DNA from: Anthoceros angustus
Lineage: Eukaryota > Streptophyta > Anthocerotopsida > Anthocerotales > Anthocerotaceae
Direction: 5' to 3'
NCBI GenBank assembly: GCA_010909165.1
Contig: MU008166.1
Coordinates: 806,001-870,000 of the forward strand
DNA: 64,000 nucleotides
Shown: positions 11,780-21,883 of the stretch, in pieces
Position numbering within the stretch: the stretch's first letter is position 1
Layout of the letters: the number at the start of each line of letters is the position of its first letter
Position numbers and translations under genes: made by a program
The notes under the pieces: generated by a model
What the model was told of the DNA's origin: nothing
What the model saw: only the letters and a program-made list of their open reading frames with translations
The model's database searches: none

Positions 11780-13775
11780 TTTCCGAATGTTGGAGTAGAT
11801 ACCGTGGAGCCGCAAGTGATCATAAGTCGAGAGCGTGACCATCCGGCTTGCCCAATGGGTTGTTCCCTGCTCGTGAGGCGACGCCATAAAGATGTGCATG
11901 GCTGTGGTGGATGGCGGCAAGGTACTCGATGCGAAATGCATCGCTTCCATAGCCATGTAACCAGAGGCCATGCTTCCCTCGGGTCTTGCACGTTGTCGAA
12001 CATGTGTCTTCAACACTAACATGTAGCTCCATAGGATACATCCAACGATAAACTGTGTTATGTCTCACCGTCGACTAGATGGATTACCAAATGTTGCATG
12101 ATGTTCCGTAAGGTAGGTGGCATAACCCGCCCAATGAAATTAGGGTATGGATGGCATGTCGTCGCATGATAGAGATTTCGGAAATGGGTATGACCTTCTG
12201 ACACAATCACCTGTACAATGCGCTCAAGCTAGTCACGGCCTTGTACTCCTCTCCATCAAGACGGCGTAATGCTATTGGGAGGCATCGCAGCAGGATATGC
12301 CGTGGCTTTTGAGTCCGCTACTTCGCTCCCGAGAAGCACCGACTAAGGTTGAAGCCGGTTGGTGGCCTAATATTGGCAAGCTCGAATTTAATCGCGTCAA
12401 TATTCTCTATAACATATGATGCCCGAGGGAGCTGGTTGTCGATACACTCTCCTTCCACAGCCATAGCCGTGGCTTAGAATCGCTTTTCTTCAAGGTCCTG
12501 CCTGCACTTCAAAGTGTCCCATTTCCCCGTAATCACCTTCCACAATGCTTGGGCATTGTTTACCTCAACATGCATGACGTCCTTTGTCCATAGCTTGTGG
12601 AGATTCTGCAAGGCAACCAGATTTGCTTCAAGCCCAATGACGTGGACACGTTAGCGGGTTCGCTAAACGAGCATGATGTGAAGAATGAGTGTACCTCGAG
12701 GTATGGCGATATGTAAAAAGGTCAAGGCCGCTTCACGCCCACTCAGCAAAGAAGACGGCCGCCATCCTCGGCCGCACCGCGCTCCATCTGGGCAACAACT
12801 TCACGGACTGTGTGTGGGACGGGCCGGCCTCTTGTTTCGTGGGTGTTGTTGAAGGCATCGCACAGTTCATACCTACGGCGGTCTAGGGAGGGACACCAAC
12901 GGCGGTGGCCCTCATACACCAGCTTGTTCAGGGACTCTGACCAACAGGGTTGCAATTCCCAGCTTCCACAATCCACACACGCTGTGTAACCTCTCACCTG
13001 GAGTCCCCATAAATTGCCGAGGCCTGGGTAGTCACAGGTGGCCGTTAAAAGCCCTGCCCGCAATGTGAAGTTTCTGGATGGGTCGAGAATTGCCCGTGAA
13101 CTATCTACTGCCGGGACACCCTTCCACAGCAAAGCTAGTTCTTCGAGCAAGGGTTGTAGGTAGATATCCATATTGCTCACCGAGGGGATAATAAGCGGCA
13201 TGAGAATGCAAGTCTTTTTTGTTGACATCCACGGTGGAAGATTGTGGATTTGCAGCAGAACAGGCCATATGGAGTAAGAGCAGGACCGGTGGCCGCCAGG
13301 ATTGAGGCCATCGGTAGAAATGCCAAGCCGAATGTTGCGGCTGTCCATCCCGAAATTGTCCTGGACATCTACAGCTCGCCAGGCCGGGGTGTCAGCCAGA
13401 ATGCGCAATTTATGATCTGTGCTTCGGGCAGTGTGATGCCAGGACATTAGCTGGGCAAGATGTGGGCACATGAACATTCGCCGAAGTCTTTCCACAAGTG
13501 GAAAATAAAACAGTGTTTTGCGTGCCACAGGCTTACTCCGTGGCGCGGATGGAGCATGCCGTGGTTCCCCACACCGGGGACACTCAAGCTCTTCAGCCAA
13601 ATCACCCTAGAAAATACAGCAGTCACTGACGTAGGCGTGCACTCGATGATAACTGTGACCCACCTGCAGCATGACCTTTTTTGCAGCTTGGCGAGAGGCT
13701 GGCATGGAATTGGGCCGCGGCAACAGAATTCTGGAAGCCATCTCAAAGAGAGCAGTCATTGCGGTATCTGATATG
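11780..13775 (-). pseudogene. TNP2-type CACTA transposase, decayed
   Basis: Read on the minus strand, TNP2 pieces occur in the right order. First comes MTALFEMASRILLPRPN...HRVHAYVSDC (13775-13612). Then the long frame 13608-12743 has the zinc-ribbon-like CPRCGEPRH, FYFPLVERLRRMF, WHH, DSRNIRLGISTDGLNPGG, SYSIWPVLLQIHNLPPWM and YLQPLLEEL blocks of the transposase_21 family. Next is KDVMHVEVNNAQALW (about 12650-12475), matching the family's DVMHIEKN block. Last is the DUF4218-like tail RWMYPMEL/RQRARPEGSMASGYM (12070-11850). Breaks: an in-frame TAG at 13609-13611, a frameshift between RWMYPMEL and RQRARPEGS near 12030, and stops between the other blocks. Some gaps may be introns. It is unlikely to make a full transposase. 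Confidence 0.85.
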
Positions 13776-14786
13776 GCAAACCTGTCCTAGAAATTGAGCA
13801 AAGCAAGAGTGGCAGTGAGCTCTGTCTCTGTGCTTTCACATGCAGCCTCGACCTTTCAGAGGGGTGTGGTGGCAAGGGCGTTGAGGGATGCCTTCCAGCG
13901 GTCGTCAACACCAGCAACCAAGGTATAGTCCGGCCCTGGTGGTGGATCAGACTACTCGCGCTCAGGTGGTGAATTGCGGGGCTCCGGATCTTGAGAGGGA
14001 GCCCCCATCGCCAATGGCTGGTGGAACGGGGACCAACCCTTGTTGCGCAAGCGCGACATCCGGCTGTCTTCGGATAGCGACGTCCCTGAGAGCTAAACCC
14101 TGCGTGCACGACATGTTATGTGTGAGAGCAACAATAATTAGAAGAGATCGACGCCCGAGATTTGATTCAATCCAATTCGGGCAATTTGGGGAGAATGATT
14201 GCGTATCCGCGATCGAAGGAATGTAAGCCAACTTTGGACATGGAGCCTGGAAACGTCTGCCCGCTGTCTCGTCTGGAAGGGTTCGCACTCGGGGCAGGGA
14301 CAATACATGCGCGGAATCTGCCTGTCTCGGACCAGGCCTTCCATGGCTTGCAGGCTGACAAACACTGTGCAGAAATAGGGGCTGCTCTTCGCTAAGTGCC
14401 CTTCTGCCCGACTGACCGCAAATGCAACCCAACGGATATGCCCGGGCCCTCTTCACCGGAGCGTGTGCGCCAAGCCGACGGTCCGGATCCTGTCAGTGCG
14501 GCACCGAATGCACCGCAAAGCCACCGTCCAGTTGCCCGGAACCGGTGTGTGGGCACAGGTTTATTATGGTGAACGGGCATCGTCCCCGGTACAAGCCCAT
14601 TCTCGCTTACCGGCAAGTGGTCACACAAAATGTGCTTTACCTTTCGTGAAGCCTATGAGCACTGCATCAAAAAATACCAACCCGACTTGCAACCAAAATG
14701 CACGGATGAGGTAGCGCGTCATTCGACCTGGTGGACGTCAAATGAGAAAGACAAGAGAAAGACGCAAGGATCATGCGTCAAATAGG

Positions 14787-14819
14787 CCACGTCTTAAAGG
14801 CCCTTGCATTGTAGTAGTG
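14787..14819 (-). repeat. Right terminal inverted repeat of the CACTA element
   Basis: Reverse complement begins CACTACTACAATGCAAGGGC and shares AAGACGTG further in with the left end. It is followed directly by CTA, the right copy of the target duplication. Confidence 0.93.
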
Positions 14820-14851
14820 CTATCTCCAACCAGGAGATCCAGATCCCTACT

Positions 14852-16111
14852 ATGTATGAGGGTCCAAAGCCGAAATATGATGCAGAGCTCATACTTTACC
14901 TGCTGGATGGCGAAGAGCTTGGTGATGGTGGCTCTACCAGCGCGGTAGGCACTGGGGTGCATACTAGTACTGAGGTCTGGAAGACATTGCCTTACGATGT
15001 GGTGGAACAAGTGCTGCTACGGTTACCGGCGGCAGCGCAGGCCCGCTGCCGGGCAGTGTGCAGGGACTGGCGTGCCATGGTCTCCGCTTCAGAGTTTTCC
15101 CGGCGGAGCTTTCACCAGTCACTTTCTCGGACGGCGCCACCTCCCTTGTGTGCCGTTGCGTTTTATCCTAAAGGGTATTTTGAGCCACGACGTCTGCGAC
15201 GAAGTCTCCCCCTGTACAAGTCCTTGAAAGTGGACTTGTCTTTCTTGCCAAAGGTGTTCCACAATGGAGCAGCGGATATTACCGTCGCGCCAGACTGTGG
15301 TTTCGTTTGCCTTAGTTGTCCCGTAGACGAGGGAACGCATTTCTGTGTGTTCGATCCGGTGAACCATCGCTTCAAACTTTTGCCCATGCTTCAAAGCTAT
15401 TGGGGTTTGTATGTCGCCCTGGTGATGGAAACAGTCACTGCAACAGAAAGCTTTCCCAGCTTCAAGATTTATCTTTCTCGTGTTGGACCCGCTCCCATCA
15501 GTAATCCGGAACCAGAAGAGGACCCTGCGGAGAGCATAATGTTTTGGGACCATGCCATCTACAGCAGCATCACTGGTGAGTGGAAGGGCTTCATAGCTCG
15601 CTATGACTTGGAGCCAGATCTGTGGGATCCGACTTGGACCTACAACGGAGAGGTGTATAGGACGGTGCAGGGCACCATTCAGAACCGGTGGCTGGTGCGG
15701 ATTAGCACGGAGCCGGGTCCGCGGTACCTGTGGGCTCTGCCACTTCCCGACCACGGCGTGCACATGTGGGAGGAGTATTTTGTAACAGGGTACCGTGGAA
15801 GGCTGATGTACTGCTGCCGTGGTATTTGGACGCTGGACGATGCCAGAAAGCGGTGGGTCCAGATCGCGGAGGGGTGCCCGCCTGACATACTGCCGCGGCC
15901 TGCATATCCATTGCGGGACAGTTTGGTTTTGAGCGATGTGCACGTTGCTGGGGACCTTGTGATTTGCTTCTATCGTTCGGAGAAGAAGTTAAACGTGAAG
16001 TTTACTGTTGCTTACGACATGCTTCGACGTGTTTGGCGAAAGCTTTCCCTGCCTATCCATGGCGTTGCGGACTTTTTCCGACCCATGCCGGATTCAAGGC
16101 TTAGAGTTTGA
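14852..16111 (+). CDS. F-box protein (3' part of the gene split by CACTA)
   Basis: Single uninterrupted frame. From the first ATG after the transposon it encodes 419 aa; the frame is open back to the element border (14823). An F-box lies near the N terminus (VWKTLPYDVVEQVLLRLPAA...CRAVCRDWRAMV), which in this family binds SKP1 in SCF ubiquitin ligases. The following ~330 residues resemble the C-terminal substrate-recognition half of plant F-box/kelch-like proteins (FDPVNHRFKLLP, then a series of W- and G-rich strands). No intron is needed. The ancestral protein probably had about 488 aa, including the acidic N-terminal piece at 7684-7861. The F-box itself is intact, so a shortened protein could still be made if transcription starts in or after the transposon end. 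Substrate unknown. Confidence 0.82.
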   Translation: MYEGPKPKYDAELILYLLDGEELGDGGSTSAVGTGVHTSTEVWKTLPYDVVEQVLLRLPAAAQARCRAVCRDWRAMVSASEFSRRSFHQSLSRTAPPPLCAVAFYPKGYFEPRRLRRSLPLYKSLKVDLSFLPKVFHNGAADITVAPDCGFVCLSCPVDEGTHFCVFDPVNHRFKLLPMLQSYWGLYVALVMETVTATESFPSFKIYLSRVGPAPISNPEPEEDPAESIMFWDHAIYSSITGEWKGFIARYDLEPDLWDPTWTYNGEVYRTVQGTIQNRWLVRISTEPGPRYLWALPLPDHGVHMWEEYFVTGYRGRLMYCCRGIWTLDDARKRWVQIAEGCPPDILPRPAYPLRDSLVLSDVHVAGDLVICFYRSEKKLNVKFTVAYDMLRRVWRKLSLPIHGVADFFRPMPDSRLRV

Positions 16112-18675
16112 CACGTCTTGAAACCTTCAACCTCTCAGCGTTTGGCGCTCACTGTTTTGAAAATGTTATTAAACGGTTGGCGCCCATAGCTTGCTGAGGA
16201 CTAGTAGGGCAGAAGGACAATAAGGACCACAGGAGGAGCTGGAAGACGGGGTCCCTTCAGACAACTACCGTGAGGTGATGAGCCATTGGTTGGCAGATAG
16301 ACAGTTTGGAGACAGTTTGGTGCAAGAACCTTTAGTGATCGAAGAGCTAGTAGAGGCAAAGGGGCTGGTCTGTTTTGGATTCTGCTGTTGCTGAGTCAAG
16401 AATACTGTTAAAAGTCCTTTCAAGAGCGAGTTGTTTAATTTCCTAACCCTTCATCTTCCTGTGATGAGTATCCCGTGTCATCAACATGGCAGCAGACGTC
16501 GATATATTGCGCTAAGAAAAAAGAGGGGTTTGTATATCAGAATTGCCAAGGACTTGCAACCTTTGTCTTCACGTCTTCACTGTTGCCATTACTCCAAGCT
16601 GTTGTTTCCCTCCTCACTAATCCAAAATTTAATAGGACAGTGCTTCATGGTCATCTTTGGTGCCCAATGCAGAGACGCAAAACGGGGCTGCTACTATCTG
16701 GGGATCTCATCTGTACAATTATGACTTTGTTCCAGTTTGAAAGGGGAAGTTTAATGTGAATCAGGAATGCCTACCTAGGTCGCAAGCCAATTGACATGGT
16801 TTCTGTCCTCAAGGTAGGTGTTCATGTGGGCTGCAATGGGTTTTGCTACATCCTGTGTTCCTTATCGAAACGAGTCATAAAGCTTGCCTTCTCCACAGCT
16901 GTGGGAATGTGGTTGCCATTTTGCAGCTGGATGAGCATCTGTAGAGACCAACAACTGTCCTGACGGTGAGCATTGTTAGTTGCCTCACGGCCAAAAACAA
17001 ATAGGAAATCGGTCCAGAAAAATTCATCATGCTGTCGGTGCCATTCAGTATGGCTATATCAGAGCCCCTGCTCACCGGTGTCTCTAGTAAAGAACTATGC
17101 TACTGCCAACTACACCTGATCCAAAGTCTCCGCTGATAAGCCCAGAACGATCAAGCAAAACTCCAACTAAGATTTCCGAAATCCCCATGTTTGGTTTGGT
17201 ACCCAATGCAGAAATGCAAAACGAGGCTGCAGCTATCATTCAGGGGACCTCGGCTGTGCAGTCAGGACTCTGCTCCAGTTTGAAAGTTTGAGCGAGGAAG
17301 TTGCTTCGATAAGCATTGCTTGTGCCACTGCTTATCGAAGTTCCTTGCAGTACATAAAATACTTTCTCCAATTCCTCACATGACAAGCACCCTGAATTTT
17401 CCCTGGATTCAAAGCTCCAGGCCAAGAAGCCTCGGAATATCAGGATTGCGCGCTAAACTAGCAGACATGACCTGCCGGGATAGTCTGTTTCAGGATTGCG
17501 CGCTAAACTAGCAGACATGACCTGCCGGGGTAGTCTGTTTCATGACGTGCCGGGATAGGAACGTTTGGTGTTCCATGGTTGAAACACGTTTTCGATTTCT
17601 CGTAGCCGACAGATGTTTTTCCTTGTCTTGTCTGAGAAGGTGGTTGTAGTGAAGGCATGTGGTTAGGTGAATTCATCGTTGAGATTTCAGAGCTCTTTCA
17701 TTCCTGAACCTGCACGCAATGCGCAAATATGGAACTTGGACACATTATTTCTCTCTCCAAAATTGGGCTTGACCTTGCCCGAACCAAAGCAAAACACGAC
17801 TTGAGGCCACCATCCCTATCATGAATAGCAGCTCAGAGACAGGATCTATGCCTGGTCTGAATTCCCAATGGGTTACAGACTTCATCTTTGTGCAAGATCA
17901 AGGGTGTGCATGCTTGGGAGTCAAGAAAGGTGCCCGGCCCGGCTGCTAGAGGCGGGGCTCGAATATGCTGCCCCTGGGCTGCTCCCTCCCTTATCCGTTC
18001 CCGCTGCCTCTCTACCTCCCCTCCCATCCCTCCCTCACCTCCTTCCCGAAGCCCTCTCCCCCCGCTACATAGTTTGAAACCCGCTCCCCGCTGATCTCCT
18101 CCCCAAAGCCCTCTCCCCGCTAGTTTGAAAGAGTTGAAGCCTGCGCGGGCTCGAAACGGGGTGTGCCATGGGCGCACGGTAAGGCATGCCCTATCGCAAA
18201 GCCAGGCGAATCGAGGAAGATATGACATCGTATGTCATTACATACGCGAAGAGTGCGTATTGGAAGATATGCCCAAGCCATGGGCATGACATAGCCACCG
18301 ACGACGTCCCACGCGCGAAGCATTTGTCGCTTCGGAGATTCAGACACAGCCCAGAAGCATTTATGGCCTCGGAGATTCAGACGCAGCCCAGACACCAGCG
18401 AGCCCCACGCATTGACCCACAGCGACACCGGATTGGTCGTTTGTCTGAGCTGTTATGGGCAATGTGTCAAAGCACTGCTAAAAGTGAATGCAGGTTCCTC
18501 TGGGAAAGGCCCGAGGCGTCTCCCCTCCGCGCCCTGCGGAGCAGGAAATGTGGTCCGATGCAGACCAATCCCTCCTCCCTCCCTCTCCCCCTCCCTATCT
18601 CTTGGGGCCAACCCCGAAGGATAATTGAGAACTTGGGTCCAATAGCAGTTGCTGTGTGTAGCCCGAGAAACCGAG
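16112..18675. other. Intergenic stretch with dispersed and tandem repeats
   Basis: No supported gene. A repeat of about 100 bp (CCCAATGCAGA.A.GCAAAAC...CCAGTTTGAAAG) occurs at 16655-16765 and 17190-17300, with a shorter relative at 19555-19600. A 50-bp tandem pair (CAGGATTGCGCGCTAAACTA...) is at 17441-17490 and 17491-17540. A pyrimidine-rich tract lies at 17985-18120. A short near-duplicate (GAAGCATTT...GGAGATTCAGAC.CAGCCCA) is at 18317-18388. Confidence 0.6.
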
Positions 18676-19296
18676 ATGGAGCATCGCAGAGCCGTCCACA
18701 ATGCGAGCTTGGCTCTGCTGGCAGCCCTGCTGATAGGGGCGATCCTTGCCGCTCCCGCAGCAGGGAAGAGCCCCAAGCACAAGCTGAAAGGCAAGCAAGA
18801 GAAGTACTCCGAGATCACGTTCTACATGAACACCACCATCGGCTTCAACACCTTCTTCTTGCAGCCCCCTCTGGAGGGGCTGCCCACCCAGCCGGCCCCC
18901 AAGACCGTCACCTTCTTCGGCGCCACCTGCGTGGTGGACGCCTTCATCACTTCGGGCCCGGACCCCGCCTCCCCGGCCCTGGGCAGCGTCAAGGGCTTCT
19001 TCGTCTTCGACAACAACAACACTAACGGCCCCGGCCTGGAGTTCGTGGCCACCGCCATTTTCAACGACGCCAGCGGCTTCGGCGCCGGCAGCACCATCAG
19101 CTTCCGGGGCTACTCGGAGCAGTTTCTCCCCGTCCGGGAGCTCCCAATCGTCGGCGGGACTGGCAGGTTCCGGCTGGCCAGAGGCTGGGTCGACATCTCC
19201 ACTGTCAGCGCAGGGGTACGCGGCTTCAACCTGCTCTTCGTCTCGCACTTCTTCTACTACGACCTGGAGGATTCCGGGAAGGGGAAGATAGGATAG
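18676..19296 (+). CDS. Dirigent-like protein
   Basis: Intronless frame of 206 aa. The start at 18676 (MEHRRAVHNAS) is chosen because a hydrophobic signal-peptide core follows at once (LALLAALLIGAILAAPAAG). The mature part shows dirigent-family blocks in order: ITFYMNTTIGFNTFF, VTFFGATCVVDAFITSGPDP, VKGFFVFDNNNT, LEFVATAIFNDASGFGAGSTISFRGYS, LPIVGGTGRFRLARGWVDI and LLFVSHFFYYDLED. Dirigent proteins act in the cell wall and steer stereoselective coupling of monolignol radicals or related steps; this subgroup's substrate cannot be told from sequence. The family is characteristic of land plants. The coding sequence is very GC-rich (mostly G/C third positions), unlike its flanks. Confidence 0.9.
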   Translation: MEHRRAVHNASLALLAALLIGAILAAPAAGKSPKHKLKGKQEKYSEITFYMNTTIGFNTFFLQPPLEGLPTQPAPKTVTFFGATCVVDAFITSGPDPASPALGSVKGFFVFDNNNTNGPGLEFVATAIFNDASGFGAGSTISFRGYSEQFLPVRELPIVGGTGRFRLARGWVDISTVSAGVRGFNLLFVSHFFYYDLEDSGKGKIG

Positions 19297-19714
19297 GATA
19301 ATGGACTGGGGTTAGGTGAGGGTACGCTCGGTCTTCCTGGTTGCCTTCGTTCTCGGTTGCATTCGTTGTAGCGTGTAAAAGTTATCTATCTATGTATCCA
19401 TTGTGGCTGCCCGCTCGGTCTTCCTGGTCGCCTTCGCTCTCGGTTGCATTTGTTGTAGCGTGTAAAAGTTATCTATCTATGTATCCATTGTGGCTGCCCT
19501 GCCACAAGAATGTGGATAAGGCAATGTTTGACAGGAACAGGATGGTTCACGATGGAGGAGCCTCATTACTTTGCTCCAGTTTGAAAGGGGAAGTCTAGTT
19601 TCATGGGCCTGATGAATGACATGCTGCCGGTTTTTCAACCTCCGGGTTCTGTCCACGAATTGGTCTGGGTTTAGTGAGCATTGTTAGGTCTCTTGACTTA
19701 AATGAAGCTACGGA
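19297..19714. repeat. 87-bp tandem duplication downstream of the dirigent gene
   Basis: Two nearly identical 87-bp units (GCTCGGTCTTCCTGG...TCTATGTATCCATTGTGG) at 19326-19412 and 19413-19499. They probably fall in the 3' UTR. The rest of this stretch carries a copy of the CTCCAGTTTGAAAGGGGAAG repeat near 19573 and no gene. Confidence 0.85.
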
Positions 19715-20193
19715 TCAATCCTCGGGAGAGCCACAGTCTGTCACAGGGCCGGTACACCCGATCTGTCTGTTTTGGATGTCGTACTGCATCAGGACATTCT
19801 GTTGCTGATAGTTCCCCAGAATGCAGTAGTGGTCATGCCTTTGCACAGGCCTACAGAACGCAAGCAAAGGTAACATGGTTGCCCACAATGAGGCCCTCCT
19901 TCTCCATTTGTCCATACAGAACAAGTGCCTCTTGGCCAAGCCATGATGAAAATCATGCACACACACTTCACAAAAGCTTGTTGCAGTGCATAATAGAAAG
20001 TACATGCCTTTATAAAGCGAAACAGGCACTGGTGCGACGATGAGGTTGGCGGTTCGTAGCAGTGGTGAAATCGGTCCACTTCTGCTGTCGGAAAGGTAAA
20101 GTGCGCCGTTATCCCGTGGATGAGAGGTTGGAAAGCGCCGGAAACGAAATGGGTGAAGGGCAAGCTGGAGTGGATCAAGAACCGCAAGATCAT
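19715..20193 (-). pseudogene. Aspartic protease pseudogene, C-terminal piece
   Basis: On the minus strand the frame begins with PFTHFVSGAFQPLIHGITA and VDRFHHCYEP, matching the part around the second catalytic aspartate and after it in the intact paralogue at 29889-31697 (TTFTYLYAAAYNPLVQAIQA). The DSG motif itself is replaced (IHSSLPFT). After a frame change it continues near GNHVTFACVL, and after another with ILGNYQQQNVLMQYDIQNRQ, the conserved C-terminal strand of pepsin-like plant proteases. At least two frameshifts and loss of the catalytic Asp make it nonfunctional. It is the last of three collinear pieces (see 25760-26307 and 28590-29031). Confidence 0.8.
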
Positions 20194-20285
20194 GCCGGGA
20201 GAAGGAGCAGGCTAGGCAAGCTAGGTGAAGATACCCTAAAGGTTACCTGACGATGATGTTGCGTCGAAGACGCCCGATGGGAGAT

Positions 20286-21183
20286 TCAGTGCCTGATAAA
20301 CGGGATAAATTGCAGCGGAAGGTAGTAGGCTGTTGGATGGACATCGTTGGTCACCAGAGAAGCAGCCGTCACCCCCTGGGAAGTGGTTGTTGCAACTCGG
20401 GGGACTGTTATCACCGACGTTTCTGCTTCCACAAGTTGGGAGGCTTCATCAATCACCACACAGTCGAAGGCGCCAGAACATTTCACACTTTGGCGGCCAC
20501 CTGAGGCCACCGTACTGAAGAGAATCTTGAAGTGTGTGATGCAAAGCTTTTCGAAGTAGTCTGCAGAGGGATCTTTCCCTGCGAGCATACTAAAACTCGC
20601 GAGTCCACAGGAGTCCAGAATGAGTAAAAAATCCTTTGCAAATCCTCGAAGTTCAGCAACTCCATACTAAGTCCTCTGATGTAGGGTTACGCTGCGCGTG
20701 TGCTTCGGACAGCCATATGCTTATGTGTTCATCAGAAACATTATGCATATAGAAGTACCCAAGAATTTTCTCTCTCAGGACTGCAATATGACGGACGCCC
20801 TTCCTTGTTTGCGAGCTGAGGAACACTAGAGACGTCCTACGACCATAGTGGACCATAGACAAACTAAGGACCTCCAAATTCTTCCTCACGAAAGTGACTA
20901 ATGGTCGTGACTCTTCCCTGTTGTGAGCGGCCGCTAAAACTTTGGAATGCGTCATGTACTCTCCTAACACACACTGCAGGAATTTTCTGAGCGTCTCGCC
21001 ACATTTCTTGTAGGTAGCGATAAAAGACAAAGCTGACTCCAATGTGTTCACTATGCGGGGCAGATAAATATATTCCAGCACTTTGTGGGTCTTTGAGGTC
21101 TTTTGCCTCCAATAAGCACTACGTAAACCAAATTCAACATCCTGCTTCCTCCGCGTCCACGAATCATCAAATCCTGGAAACAA
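20286..21183 (-). pseudogene. SF1 (UPF1/SEN1-like) helicase fragment
   Basis: The minus-strand frame 20588-20286 contains CITHFKILFSTVASGGRQ followed by FDCVVIDEASQLVEAET, the motif II (Walker B, DEA) region of UPF1/SEN1-like superfamily 1 helicases. The preceding frame (21183-20653) may be an upstream exon of the same gene; its content (FVRKNLEVLSLSMVHYGRR) is not diagnostic. Motif I and all motifs after II are missing, and after the DEAS block the frame loses similarity and stops. I read it as a captured or decayed fragment, not a working gene. The exact family member is uncertain. Confidence 0.6.
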
Positions 21184-21883
21184 GCACCAAACTGGACATT
21201 CTTGTGCTTAGAGACCAACATCTGTGACACAAACCTGGAAGCAACCTTACAAATGGCTGTGTTGGTTGGGGCAGACATATGGACTCCGCACTTTATCCTG
21301 GAAAGTATAGACAGCAGAGATACCAGCAGGGAAGTCTTCAGTCTTACTCGTGGTCCAACGCCGTTTACAAGTCAAGACACTGCATCTACGACTGCCCTCA
21401 CTTGGAACTGATTCATGGCTCTGACATCCTCACAGTATTTCCTGACTGGCACCTCTACTTCATCAAAAGCCATAGGTTGGCACCTGTGCACAAAACATCA
21501 AACCAAACCAGCTAACTTCAGAAACCATCCGAACATGATCAGGTTGTCTGCAAGCTGAAAACAAACAGTGACCCATGATAACAGTAGTGTTCATGTGATC
21601 CCGTGTGTTCATTTGATGTTTGTCCCGTGGTTTGATGCTTGTTCTTTGCCCTTACGTCTGTGTTATAACTGCCCTCTACCAGGTTCTGGATGAATATCAT
21701 AATACTTTTGGGAATTCGTCGCGCAGCGATAGCCAAGAAACCTGGCCGTACCTTCCCGATGCCCTGGGTTTCAGGTAAATTCAGGTTTTATTTCACCCCA
21801 GAGGTATGGTGGCACCTAGAGACTGTATCATGTATGTAAGCAATTCAGGGCCTCCTGCAGCTGGTGTGTTAACTCTAGTACAG

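Larger units (their letters stand above)
7862..14819 (-). mobile_element. CACTA (En/Spm) DNA transposon, complete ends
   Basis: The left end reads CACTACTACAATGCAGGCC at 7862; the right end is its inverse (GCATTGTAGTAGTG, ending 14819). The inverted similarity extends about 30 bp inward (AAGACGTG in both). The flanks carry the 3-bp target duplication CTA (7859-7861 and 14820-14822), as known for the CACTA superfamily. Total length is 6,958 bp. The only recognisable coding sequence is a decayed minus-strand TNP2 transposase; strand is given from that. About 7.9-11.7 kb of the window inside the element holds no frame I can assign, although a minus-strand frame at 9243-9572 might belong to a second element gene. 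It probably moved recently, because the target frame is still open on both sides. Confidence 0.93.

Noticed and set aside
13609-13611. Reading the TNP2 TAG as part of a splice acceptor (TATTTTCTAG)
   Set aside because: The sequence resembles an acceptor, but conserved TNP2 residues are present right up to it. Any matching donor nearby would give an intron of only about 24 bp.
15119-15943. 274-residue frame on the minus strand
   Set aside because: Lies wholly antisense to the F-box gene. Its open state follows from the codon use of the real gene, and it has no family features.
18186-19025. 279-residue frame overlapping the dirigent gene
   Set aside because: A shifted frame through the GC-rich dirigent coding sequence; the dirigent frame has clear family motifs.
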